In this document: in pieces, positions 1 through 6,953 of the stretch
Layout: the number at the start of each line of letters is the position of its first letter
How positions within the stretch are numbered: the first letter of the stretch is position 1
Source of the DNA: Acidimicrobiaceae bacterium
GTDB lineage: Bacteria; Actinomycetota; Acidimicrobiia; Acidimicrobiales; Ilumatobacteraceae
NCBI GenBank assembly: GCA_947490975.1
Contig: CANLHV010000010.1
Location: 1-19,279, forward strand
DNA length: 19,279 nt
Direction of reading: 5' to 3'
Translations under genes and position numbers: made by a program
Notes under the pieces: model-generated
What the model was told of the DNA's origin: nothing
What the model saw: only the letters and a program-made list of their open reading frames with translations
Database searches by the model: none

Positions 1-5
1 AATTG

Positions 6-89
6 TGTCGAAGGTGGGACTTGAACCCACACGCCCTTACGAGCGCCAGCCCCTTAAGCTGGTGCGTCTGCCAATTTCGCCACTCCGAC
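6..89 (-). tRNA. tRNA-Leu, anticodon AAG
   Basis: An 84-nt class II tRNA reads cleanly on the minus strand. The 7-bp acceptor stem pairs GTCGGAG with CTTCGAC (one G-U) and is followed by discriminator A; CCA is not encoded. The D-arm has the usual Leu form, GCG-AAATTGGCAGA-CGC. The anticodon stem pairs CCAGC with GCTGG around the loop TTAAGGG, which fixes the anticodon as AAG (53-55). A long variable arm pairs CGCTC with GGGCG around GTAA, as expected for Leu. The T-arm pairs GTGGG with CCCAC around TTCAAGT. The only other register, which would give TAA, breaks the anticodon stem. It lies 17 nt after the secG stop and may be cotranscribed with it. AAG would decode CUU, and CUC/CUA too if A34 is deaminated to inosine. 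Confidence 0.95.
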
Positions 90-106
90 TTGCATTAAAA
101 ATCTAT

Positions 107-346
107 CTAGTTTGTGAGCAACATCCCCAACGCGATTACGGTTATCACCCAAACAAGTGCCAAAACGGTTGTGATTCTGTTGAGGTTTCGTTCGGCAGCC
201 GCTGAACCGAGCGCTGCTCCTCCGCCGCCGCCAAACATGTCAGATAAGCCACCACCACGACCACTATGCAACAAAACGCCAACGATCATTGCAAGCATTG
301 CCACGACGTTGATCACGAGTGTGATGTAAGTAACTATATTTCGCAC
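107..346 (-). CDS. secG: SecG, preprotein translocase subunit
   Basis: This 79-residue membrane protein is the small SecG subunit of the SecYEG channel, which helps SecA-driven export of unfolded proteins. It has the family layout: an N-terminal transmembrane helix (about 5-27), a Gly-rich cytoplasmic loop (SGRGGGLSDMFGGGGG, about 28-43), a short Ala/Ser stretch and a second transmembrane helix (about 57-77). The length is normal for actinobacteria. The start is GTG, with an AAAGG-like site about 11 nt upstream; spacing from the dppF stop is 15 bp. SecG often follows tpiA directly in this cluster; here the peptide transporter lies between them, so secG may now depend partly on dpp transcription. 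Confidence 0.95.
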   Translation of the reverse strand: MRNIVTYITLVINVVAMLAMIVGVLLHSGRGGGLSDMFGGGGGAALGSAAAERNLNRITTVLALVWVITVIALGMLLTN

Positions 347-361
347 GCCGAAATTCTACCT

Positions 362-1336
362 TTAAGACTCTGGAAAATGGCACGCCGACATCTGACCACT
401 CGGTCGAACGGTGAGCATTGGTTCTTCTTGAGCACACACATCTTGAGCCTTCCAACAACGGGTCCTAAAGCGACATCCCGACGGAGGGTTTACTGGCGAA
501 GGCACATCTCCTTCAAGCATGATGCGATGACGTGATCTTTCTGTCTTCGGATCAGGCAATGGCACTGCAGAAAGAAGCGCCTTCGTATACGGATGCGTCG
601 GATGCTCGTAGACGGCCTGTTGCTCGCCAATTTCGACAATCTTGCCGAGATACATAACTGCTACACGATCAGCAATATGACGCACGACAGACAAATCGTG
701 TGCGATAAAGATATAACTCATGCCGAGTCTTGATTGCAGATCTTCGAAAAGATTAATTACACCCGCTTGAATACTTACGTCAAGCGCCGAAACTGGTTCA
801 TCCAAAATGATCAAAGCAGGATTGAGTGCAAGTGCTCTAGCCACACCGATGCGCTGTCTCTGCCCACCCGAAAACTCGTGCGGAAATCTCTGCGCATGGT
901 CGGCAGAAAGGCCGACCAATTCGAGTAACTCGATAACTTTGTCAGCGTGGTCGCCCGGAACATTCTGAACTATAAGAGGTTCTGAGATTGACGACCCGAC
1001 AGTCATCTTTGGGTCAAGCGAAGCAAACGGATCTTGAAAAACAATCTGCATTTTTCGACGCAGTGCCCGCAATTCTTCAAATTTAAGTGAGCCGAGATCT
1101 TGACCTTCAAATTCAACGGTGCCAGATGTCGGTTCAATCAAGCGCAATATGCAACGCCCGACCGTCGTCTTGCCTGAACCCGACTCGCCCACCAATCCAA
1201 GAGTTTGACCTTTGCCAACCGAAAACGAAACATTCGTTACTGCCTGCACGATGCGCTTCTTGCGCCGCGCGCCATTGTTAACGCGCAAGTCGAAGTTTTT
1301 TACGAGATTCGTAACGTTAAGAAGATCTTCGCTCAT
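362..1336 (-). CDS. dppF: Peptide ABC transporter ATPase, DppF/OppF type
   Basis: One of the two ATP-hydrolysing subunits of a dipeptide/oligopeptide importer, on the cytoplasmic face of the permeases (324 residues). Visible motifs are Walker A GESGSGKT (50-57), the Q-loop at about 101, the signature FSGGQRQR (155-162), Walker B LIILDEP (175-181) and the switch His213. The C-terminal oligopeptide/dipeptide transporter tail has NPPSGCRFRTRC. Its four cysteines (288, 294, 301, 319) match the spacing of the Cys motif in this subfamily, which binds an Fe-S cluster in some characterised members; cluster binding here is inference. ATG start; the ATGA overlap with the dppD stop implies coupled translation. 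It is the last gene of the transporter, 15 bp before secG. Substrate cannot be read from the ATPase. Confidence 0.95.
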   Translation of the reverse strand: MSEDLLNVTNLVKNFDLRVNNGARRKKRIVQAVTNVSFSVGKGQTLGLVGESGSGKTTVGRCILRLIEPTSGTVEFEGQDLGSLKFEELRALRRKMQIVFQDPFASLDPKMTVGSSISEPLIVQNVPGDHADKVIELLELVGLSADHAQRFPHEFSGGQRQRIGVARALALNPALIILDEPVSALDVSIQAGVINLFEDLQSRLGMSYIFIAHDLSVVRHIADRVAVMYLGKIVEIGEQQAVYEHPTHPYTKALLSAVPLPDPKTERSRHRIMLEGDVPSPVNPPSGCRFRTRCWKAQDVCAQEEPMLTVRPSGQMSACHFPES

Positions 1337-2313
1337 GAAAAACTTTCACTCTTAGGCAATTCACGCGCCCGAACACAGGCTGTCTCAAGGTCGCCAAAAG
1401 ATACAAGGTCGGGCAAATCTTCTTTACAAATATCGGCAGCAAACTCACAGCGAGTATGAAACGCACAACCACTTGGTGGATTCAACATGTTCGGCGGAAA
1501 CCCAGTGATCGGCTTCAAGCGTTGTTTGCCTGGTCGCGGCAGCGAAGCCAAAAGCCCACGCGTATAAGGGTGACTCGGATGATCAAAGAGACTGTCAATC
1601 GTGCCCTGTTCAACATTGCGTCCCGCATACATAACGTTCACTCGGTCAGCAACCCGAGCGATCACACCAAGGTCATGGGTTATCAAAACCACAGCGGTAC
1701 CGAAGCGCTCTTGCACTCGCTCAATGACTTCAAGAATTTGTGCTTGTACCGTCACATCAAGTGCAGTTGTTGGCTCGTCAGCGATTAAGACTTTCGGATT
1801 ATTCGCAATAGCAATGGCGATAACGACCCGTTGCCTCATACCACCAGAAAATTCATGAGGATACTGACGCGCGCGGTCACCAGGTTGCGGAATGCCAACG
1901 ATGTCGAGCAGTTCAATTGCGCGCTTTTCGGCGTCACGCGCCGACAAGTTTTGATGCGAGCGAAGCATCTCTGAAATTTGATCACCAATACGATGCACCG
2001 GGTTCAACGCAGAAAGTGGATCTTGAAAAATCATCGAAAGCAACCGACCACGAACTGATCTCAATTGTTTTGCGGAAGCACCAATCAATTGTTCGCCAGC
2101 AAGTATGACTGAACCCGTGACTCTTGCGCGAGCAGGCAAGAGTCCCATCGTTGCCAAAAAAGTCACCGATTTACCTGAACCCGATTCGCCTACGACGCCA
2201 AGCAGTTCTCCTGACGACACATCAAGATCGACACCACGAACTGCTTCAAGTGGTCCAGACGGCGTGTCAAATGTGACGTGCAGATCACGAATCTCTAAAA
2301 CTTTCTCGGTCAT
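1333..2313 (-). CDS. dppD: Peptide ABC transporter ATPase, DppD/OppD type
   Basis: The second ATPase subunit, expected to pair with the DppF-type protein. Numbering from the ATG gives 326 residues: Walker A GESGSGKS (42-49), Q-loop QDP (97-99), signature FSGGMRQR (155-162), Walker B LIADEP (176-181), His213, and a C-terminal peptide-transporter extension with NPPSGCAFHTRC and cysteines 283, 289, 296 and 313. Two starts are possible. GTG at 2316 gives a 4-bp overlap with the dppC stop, and ATG at 2313 overlaps by one base (TGATG). I prefer the ATG because the G-run GGGGGG is then 4 nt upstream instead of 1. The MRQRVVIAIAIA helix after the signature is typical of OppD-like subunits. Confidence 0.94.
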   Translation of the reverse strand: MTEKVLEIRDLHVTFDTPSGPLEAVRGVDLDVSSGELLGVVGESGSGKSVTFLATMGLLPARARVTGSVILAGEQLIGASAKQLRSVRGRLLSMIFQDPLSALNPVHRIGDQISEMLRSHQNLSARDAEKRAIELLDIVGIPQPGDRARQYPHEFSGGMRQRVVIAIAIANNPKVLIADEPTTALDVTVQAQILEVIERVQERFGTAVVLITHDLGVIARVADRVNVMYAGRNVEQGTIDSLFDHPSHPYTRGLLASLPRPGKQRLKPITGFPPNMLNPPSGCAFHTRCEFAADICKEDLPDLVSFGDLETACVRARELPKSESFS

Positions 2314-3233
2314 CACACCCCCCGATCAAGTCGAGGGTCGGTTGCATCACGTAGAGCATCTCCAATGAAATTGATGCTTAGCGCAATGATGATCAGCACC
2401 AAACAAGGAAACACCGCTAACCACCAATAGCCAGTTTGCACCGCGCCTTTAGCTGCACCAACCAAAATACCCAACGATGTCGCTCCGTCGCCTGCTTGCG
2501 GGCCGTATCCGAAAAATGCAAGTGTCGACTCGCCGATAATCGCACCAACTACCGAAAAGGTAAGCGCAACCATGATTGGTCCGACTGAATTCGGTAGCAA
2601 GTGACGAGCGATTATGTAGCGACGCGATGCCCCCACGGCACGAGCAGCCTCGACGAACTCTCGCTCCTTAAGCGACAGCACTTGACCACGAACAATTCGC
2701 GCAACGCCCATCCATCCGAATAAACCGAAGAGCACAATAATGAATCGAACCGAGCTCATGTCGCCGGTGATCGGTCGTAGCCAAGGCAGAGCACCGAGAA
2801 CATTTCGCACGACTAGCAGAGTCACTAAAAACGGAAACGCCAAAAACAAGTCTGTTACTCGCATCATGATGTCGTCAAATTTGCCGCCCCGAAAACCAGC
2901 GACTGCGCCAACGAGAGCACCGAGAGTGACCGAGATAATGGCACTCGCCAGTCCGATCAACAGTGAAACTCGAACACCGTAGATCAATCGACTATAAAGA
3001 TCTCGACCAATGTCGTCAGTGCCTAACCAAGCATTGGCTCGTGGATTTAAAAATGAGTTCGGCGGCCCTTGCACGGATTGATTAACCCCATAGCGCGCGG
3101 TGAATGGCGCAAAAATCACAAAGATTGTCAAGAAGGCAATGATTGCGCAACTCACAACAGCGGCGCGATGAGAGACGAATCTTCGAAAAGCCATCTGCCG
3201 TGGCGAAAGAATGCCAGAGTCTTGCTTAATCAA
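2313..3233 (-). CDS. dppC: Peptide ABC transporter permease, DppC/OppC type
   Basis: One of the two membrane permeases of the importer. It shows the OppC-type N-terminal helix (about 22-43), the conserved WLGTDDIGRDLYSR stretch after the first external loop (about 69-82), further hydrophobic segments, and the cytoplasmic EAA coupling loop EFVEAARAVGASRRYIIARH (about 192-211) that contacts the ATPases. The C-terminal INFIGDALRDATDPR is also a family hallmark. The start is uncertain. The frame stays open to TTG 3275, which would overlap dppB by 50 bp. ATG 3194 would trim the usual positively charged N-terminus to MAFRRF. I chose TTG 3233 (about 306 residues, 8-bp overlap with dppB) because it restores a typical cytoplasmic tail; no candidate has a strong Shine-Dalgarno. 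Confidence 0.92.
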   Translation of the reverse strand: MIKQDSGILSPRQMAFRRFVSHRAAVVSCAIIAFLTIFVIFAPFTARYGVNQSVQGPPNSFLNPRANAWLGTDDIGRDLYSRLIYGVRVSLLIGLASAIISVTLGALVGAVAGFRGGKFDDIMMRVTDLFLAFPFLVTLLVVRNVLGALPWLRPITGDMSSVRFIIVLFGLFGWMGVARIVRGQVLSLKEREFVEAARAVGASRRYIIARHLLPNSVGPIMVALTFSVVGAIIGESTLAFFGYGPQAGDGATSLGILVGAAKGAVQTGYWWLAVFPCLVLIIIALSINFIGDALRDATDPRLDRGV

Positions 3234-4200
3234 GGCGAATTCTCGGATCAAGCCATGCGTATGAAATGTCGGCAATCAAATTGAAAAATAGAACTGAAGC
3301 CACAATCACTACCATCCACGGCATCAACAACGGAAAATCACCTTCACCGAACGACTTTAAGAAATAAAGACCCATTCCCGGATACGAGAAGATATTCTCC
3401 GTGATAATTAGGCCACCAACAATTGAGCCCACATCAAGCGCGGCGATGGTAACGACTGGTATTAACGCATTACGCATTCCGTGCTTCACCAACACTCGTC
3501 GCTCACTGATTCCTTTCGAGCGCGCTGTACGCATGTAGTCAGAGTTAAGAACATCGAGCAATGATGAACGCATGTACCGGCTATACGTTGCAATAATTTG
3601 AATTGCCACTACCAGTGTCGGAAGAGCCATGAACTTCAGCATTAAAAATAGATCGAAGCCTGTGTGTCCTGCCGGATAGACGCCCGAAGTCGGAAACAAA
3701 CTTTCACCGAACCACTTTTGCCAGTAAACGGCAAAAAGAAGCTGAAACATAATCGCACTGATAAACGGTGGAACCGAAATGCCAACGAATGCGCTTGTGT
3801 TAATGAACACATCTCGTTTGCCGCCTGGTCGCAACGCCGCCAAGACACCGGCGATTAAACCAAAGAAAATACCCACAACGGTCGCCGCCGTACCGAGGCG
3901 CAGCGTGTTTGCCATCGCATCTTTAAGTGCTGGCCACACTTCACGGCGACCTTTAATGCTGCGTGGCCACTCACCTGTTACGAAATTCTTCAACCATTTG
4001 AAATAGCCCTGAACAAAATTCGGATCTAGGCCGTTTACGTCGATGTATTCAGCAACTTTTGCACGCGTAGCACGAGGATTAACGCGCTTGTAACTGGCTA
4101 CAGGATCGGTGCCGATTCGCAACGCCAAATAAACGAGAAATGTGACGATTAGTAAAGTCGGTATCGACCAAGCCAATCGACGAAGAATGTAACGAAGCAT
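3226..4200 (-). CDS. dppB: Peptide ABC transporter permease, DppB/OppB type
   Basis: The partner permease (324 residues), forming the translocation path with the DppC-type subunit. The N-terminus MLRYILRRLAWSIPTLLIVT is the standard OppB/DppB opening and leads into the first membrane helix (about 10-30). A soluble external loop follows (about 31-97), then five more hydrophobic segments (about 104-124, 135-160, 187-205, 246-270 and 288-312). The EAA loop lies at about 220-248 (DYMRTARSKGISERRVLVKH), and the end YAWLDPRIRL is diagnostic. ATG start with AAGG about 10 nt upstream. It follows dppA after 142 bp that hold a strong hairpin (4276-4313), which could lower permease expression relative to the binding protein. 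Confidence 0.95.
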   Translation of the reverse strand: MLRYILRRLAWSIPTLLIVTFLVYLALRIGTDPVASYKRVNPRATRAKVAEYIDVNGLDPNFVQGYFKWLKNFVTGEWPRSIKGRREVWPALKDAMANTLRLGTAATVVGIFFGLIAGVLAALRPGGKRDVFINTSAFVGISVPPFISAIMFQLLFAVYWQKWFGESLFPTSGVYPAGHTGFDLFLMLKFMALPTLVVAIQIIATYSRYMRSSLLDVLNSDYMRTARSKGISERRVLVKHGMRNALIPVVTIAALDVGSIVGGLIITENIFSYPGMGLYFLKSFGEGDFPLLMPWMVVIVASVLFFNLIADISYAWLDPRIRLD

Positions 4201-4275
4201 CGCTTACAGCCTTACCGATCGGCGCCTGCAATAAAAATCACGTCACTCCAAGAAATCAAAGAAATTACACACGAA

Positions 4276-4313
4276 AGGTGCGCCGACCCAGAGTGAACCG
4301 AGTCGACGCACCT
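4276..4313 (-). terminator. 12-bp hairpin between dppA and dppB (attenuator or partial terminator)
   Basis: On the transcribed strand AGGTGCGTCGAC pairs with GTCGGCGCACCT (12 bp, one G-U) around a 14-nt loop. Only TTTCGTGTG follows, so the U-tract is weak. A hairpin here, after the binding-protein gene and before the permeases, is a common arrangement in ABC operons for raising the binding protein:permease ratio by partial termination or 3'-end protection. The stem is seen directly; the role is inferred. Confidence 0.6.
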
Positions 4314-4334
4314 ATCTGTAAACAATTATTAATT

Positions 4335-4351
4335 AAGAGCAATTAGCTCTT
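4335..4351 (-). other. Small inverted repeat spanning the dppA stop codon
   Basis: AAGAGC and GCTCTT flank TAATT, and the TAA in this loop is the dppA stop. The 6-bp stem is followed by AT-rich sequence (AATTAATAATTG). It could be a weak 3' structure or chance; the stronger hairpin at 4276-4313 lies shortly downstream. Confidence 0.3.
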
Positions 4352-6079
4352 GATTTCAACCTTCGCTTCACCAGCAAGCAGGTTTGTAACTACGTACTTA
4401 CCATCATTGGTAGTTGCGTAGGCACCTGGCAATACTTGGAATGCAGTTGTCCAAACCATCCACGAAGAGTTTGCACACTCTGTGATTGGGTTGAGACACT
4501 CTGGCCATTGCTCGGCAGCCATGACAATTTGTCCGTCGCCGTCGAGATCTTCCCAGAGGTGAACGTTGTTGAACGCAGCGTAGTTATTAAGTTCGCCGTT
4601 CCATGGACCGCCGACCTTATCTGTACGTGCGAAACCCGACTTCGGAAACTGCATCAAAGGCAACATCACATGATCTTTTGCCATAAGCGCAAGAACTTGT
4701 TTTACCTTGTCTGCACGAGTCACCGCATCGGCATCAACATCTGCTGCATAAAGCAAGTCTGATGCTTCTGTGTTACACCAACCCTGGCTGTTTTGACCAA
4801 TGTTGCCATTGGCTTCAGTTGGGATGAGGTCACAAGCAAAGCTTGCTGTCACGTAGGCAGGATCTGGTGGTGCTGTACTGATGTACATCGCCATGTCGTA
4901 GTCCATTGCCGGGAGACGTTGCTGGAAGTAACAAGCTGCATCGCAGTTGTCTGCGCGCACTTTGAAACCTGCTGCGTTGAGCAACGGAATCAAGTAAGCC
5001 TGTGTACTTTCACGGCGTGTGTTGCCCGTGTTGATGATCCAACGAACGTCTGGAACATTGCCACTTGGGTCAATCCAGTATCCGTCGGCACCTTTGGTCC
5101 AACCGTTGTCAGTAAGCATTGCCTCTGCCGCTGCTGGGTCATAGCTATTGGCAAACTCATCGCCAACGCAATATGGTCCAGGCACCATCGGACCGCACTG
5201 AAGCAACTCTTTACCACCGAGTGGAATGTAGATCTGCTGGAACAATGCGTCGCGGTCAATTGACATCGAGAATGCTGCACGGAAGTTCGGATCAGCGAAT
5301 GGTCCGCACTTCTGTTGGAAGTAGAAACCTTCGTAGTCGCCGCCGTAGTCAATCTGAGACTGAATATTGTCTTGCTTCACCGCTTCTTCGATACCTGCGA
5401 AGAATTGTGGGTAAATGAAGTCAACTTCACCAGCTTTGATTGCTGCGATTTCAGTGTCACTGTCTGCCTTCGGAACCATTACAAACTTCTTGGTGACAGC
5501 CTTGTCGGCACCCCAATAGTTGGCATTCGGCTCGAACACGATCTGATCTGGGCTCCAAGATTTGATCTTGTATGGACGACCCGAGAATGGAATGTTGTCT
5601 GCGTAGTCTGCAGAAACATCTTTCGTGTTCTTTACTGAAGCAGCCTTAATAAGACCACTGAACAAGCCACGCCACGGTGCGTAAACCGATTTCAAGGTAA
5701 CAACAACTTGCTTGTCACTTGCACCAGCTTCTACCGCTGTCACTTGATCGTAACCAGATGTCGAAATCGAACCTGGTGTGTTCAATGAGGCGTCCCATGT
5801 AGCAGCAAAGTCAGCTGCTGTAATTGGCGAACCATCATCCCATACGGCATCAGGATTGATGTCGTATGTAATTGTCATGCCACCAGTAGTTGCTGGCTTG
5901 GCATAGTCGTATGTCACGTTCGCGCAGTCATCCAAACTTGTTGGATAGCTAACAGCCGTAGTTTCCTCGACTGGCGCTTCTTCTGTAGCTGCATCGTCAC
6001 TGCCACCGCAAGCTGCGCCAATTAATGACACAGTTATGAGTGCTGCAGCGAGACGAGCCACTTTTGTGGTTTTTCTCAC
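4343..6079 (-). CDS. dppA: Family 5 peptide-binding lipoprotein with circularly permuted segments
   Basis: The extracytoplasmic substrate-binding protein of the importer (578 residues). A lipoprotein signal ends at LIGAAC with Cys24, followed by GGSDD and an acidic linker (25-43). The family 5 fold is clear: TITYDINPDAVWDDGSPITA (69-88), NTPGSISTSGYDQV (100-113), a KAGEVDFIY stretch (215-223), FRAAFSMSIDRDALFQQIY (266-284), the usual C-terminal end NNYAAFNNVHLWED (498-511). Residues 517-578, after linker DLDGDG (511-516), read IVMAAEQWPECLNPITECAN ... YVVTNLLAGEAKVE, which is the segment that normally begins the mature protein ahead of the TITYDI region. The N-terminus has only about 20 residues in its place. 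I read this as a circular permutation that keeps all parts of the fold. GTG start; GGGGAGG 7 nt upstream (6087-6093). Ligand unknown; peptides are the family default. Confidence 0.93.
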   Translation of the reverse strand: MRKTTKVARLAAALITVSLIGAACGGSDDAATEEAPVEETTAVSYPTSLDDCANVTYDYAKPATTGGMTITYDINPDAVWDDGSPITAADFAATWDASLNTPGSISTSGYDQVTAVEAGASDKQVVVTLKSVYAPWRGLFSGLIKAASVKNTKDVSADYADNIPFSGRPYKIKSWSPDQIVFEPNANYWGADKAVTKKFVMVPKADSDTEIAAIKAGEVDFIYPQFFAGIEEAVKQDNIQSQIDYGGDYEGFYFQQKCGPFADPNFRAAFSMSIDRDALFQQIYIPLGGKELLQCGPMVPGPYCVGDEFANSYDPAAAEAMLTDNGWTKGADGYWIDPSGNVPDVRWIINTGNTRRESTQAYLIPLLNAAGFKVRADNCDAACYFQQRLPAMDYDMAMYISTAPPDPAYVTASFACDLIPTEANGNIGQNSQGWCNTEASDLLYAADVDADAVTRADKVKQVLALMAKDHVMLPLMQFPKSGFARTDKVGGPWNGELNNYAAFNNVHLWEDLDGDGQIVMAAEQWPECLNPITECANSSWMVWTTAFQVLPGAYATTNDGKYVVTNLLAGEAKVEIKS

Positions 6080-6086
6080 TCTCCGA

Positions 6087-6093
6087 CCTCCCC
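6087..6093 (-). promoter_or_regulatory. Strong Shine-Dalgarno of dppA
   Basis: GGGGAGG lies 7 nt before the GTG at 6077-6079. It is the best ribosome-binding site in the window. It supports the GTG start and high expression of the binding protein. Confidence 0.7.
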
Positions 6094-6105
6094 GTCGAAT
6101 TAGGT

Positions 6106-6124
6106 AAAGACCAGAATGGCCTTT
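6106..6124 (-). other. Hairpin in the dppA leader
   Basis: In RNA sense AAAGGCC pairs with GGTCTTT around ATTCT (7 bp, one G-U). On the opposite strand the same arms have an A/C mismatch, so the pairing is better as minus-strand RNA. It sits between the proposed -10 and the Shine-Dalgarno. It could end tpiA read-through weakly, but no U-run follows, or it could stabilise the dppA leader. Confidence 0.4.
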
Positions 6125-6133
6125 AATACATAA

Positions 6134-6142
6134 ATCTTAACA
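6134..6142 (-). promoter_or_regulatory. Putative extended -10 promoter for dppA
   Basis: TGTTAAGAT on the minus strand matches an extended -10 (TGn plus TAnnnT). The -35 region is weak (TTCGTA at 16 bp) and overlaps the inverted repeat 6146-6165. Initiation would fall near 6127, giving a leader of about 48 nt. This is a pattern match only. Confidence 0.35.
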
Positions 6143-6145
6143 CTT

Positions 6146-6165
6146 CTAGTTCACATACGAACTAG
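6146..6165. promoter_or_regulatory. 7-bp inverted repeat, candidate operator for the dpp genes
   Basis: CTAGTTC and GAACTAG are perfect arms around a 6-nt spacer. The repeat covers the tpiA TAG stop and the -35 region of the proposed dppA promoter. Low GC and no U-tract argue against a terminator; symmetry and position fit a dimeric repressor site. No regulator gene is present in the window. Confidence 0.4.
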
Positions 6166-6953
6166 TTGTTGACTCTCAACCGATATTGGCAAATTCGGGC
6201 GAATTCTGCTGCATCAAGGCTGGCGCCACCAACCAAGACGCCGTCGACATCAGGCTGAGACATAATCTCAGAAATGTTGCTCGCTTTTACACTTCCGCCA
6301 TATTGCAGTCGAACCAAACTTGCAACGGTCGAAGAACTGATCTTGGCGATCTCTTCGCGGATAGCACTGATAACACGTTGAGCGTCGTCGGCTGTTGCAG
6401 TTTTCCCTGTTCCGATTGCCCAAATTGGTTCATATGCAATCACCATTGATTTGATTTGCTCAGCGGTGCGTTTTTCTAAAGCGCTTCGTATCTGACCCAA
6501 AACCTTGTCGTAAGTTTTACCTGATTCACGCTCTGCCAAAGTCTCGCCAACACAAATAATCGGTGTCATCTTGTGTTTTTGAATTGCAACGATCTTGCTT
6601 TGAATCAGTTCGTTCGTCTCTCCGAAAATTTCCCGTCGCTCACTGTGACCAACAATTACATAACTCACATTTAGTTTGGTCAAAAACGCTGCCGAGACTT
6701 CGCCCGTAAACGCACCAGAGTCAGATTCATGACAATGCTGTGCGCCAAGAATAAATTTAAGTTCGTCTGCGTCAATCAAAGTTTGCACACTACGCAAATC
6801 TGTGAATGGTGGATGAATCGTCACATCAACTGCGGCGAAATCATCTTTGGTTAAAAGATATGCAAGTTTCTGCACACTTTGAATCGCCTCAAAATGATTG
6901 TGGTTCATTTTCCAATTGCCGCTGATTATCGGCTTGCGAGTCTCAGTTGACAT
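6162..6953 (-). CDS. tpiA: Triosephosphate isomerase
   Basis: Interconverts dihydroxyacetone phosphate and glyceraldehyde 3-phosphate in glycolysis/gluconeogenesis in the cytoplasm. The protein has 263 residues, slightly longer than the usual 250. It has the substrate Lys15 in GNWKMN (12-17), catalytic His103 in IVGHSERR (100-107), the catalytic Glu175 in AYEPIWAIGTGKTA (173-186, including flexible loop 6), and phosphate-gripping YGGSVK (218-223) and GVLVGGASL (238-246). ATG start with AGGAG 6 nt upstream, inside the end of pgk. It overlaps pgk by 11 bp, so the two are translationally coupled. It is the last gene of the gap-pgk-tpiA run. Confidence 0.98.
   Translation of the reverse strand: MSTETRKPIISGNWKMNHNHFEAIQSVQKLAYLLTKDDFAAVDVTIHPPFTDLRSVQTLIDADELKFILGAQHCHESDSGAFTGEVSAAFLTKLNVSYVIVGHSERREIFGETNELIQSKIVAIQKHKMTPIICVGETLAERESGKTYDKVLGQIRSALEKRTAEQIKSMVIAYEPIWAIGTGKTATADDAQRVISAIREEIAKISSSTVASLVRLQYGGSVKASNISEIMSQPDVDGVLVGGASLDAAEFARICQYRLRVNN

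Noticed and set aside
9..16. Encoded CCA end of tRNA-Leu
   Set aside because: After the discriminator A the sequence continues CAATT, so CCA must be added enzymatically.
3234..3275. Longer N-terminus for the DppC-type permease (TTG at 3275)
   Set aside because: It would overlap dppB by 50 bp, and the added residues do not resemble a DppC N-terminus. TTG 3233 or ATG 3194 is more likely.
4346..4531. C-terminal part of the binding protein as an added accessory domain
   Set aside because: The sequence matches the usual start of the mature family 5 protein, and that start is missing from the N-terminal side, so relocation explains it better than a new domain.
4793..5263. 156-codon plus-strand open frame inside dppA
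   Set aside because: It is antisense to a clear binding-protein gene, its Cys/Val/Trp-rich translation resembles no protein, and there is no ribosome-binding site. It is a shadow frame.
6106..6165. Rho-independent terminator after tpiA
   Set aside because: Both inverted repeats here are short and neither is followed by a U-tract, so they are described as operator-like and leader structures instead.
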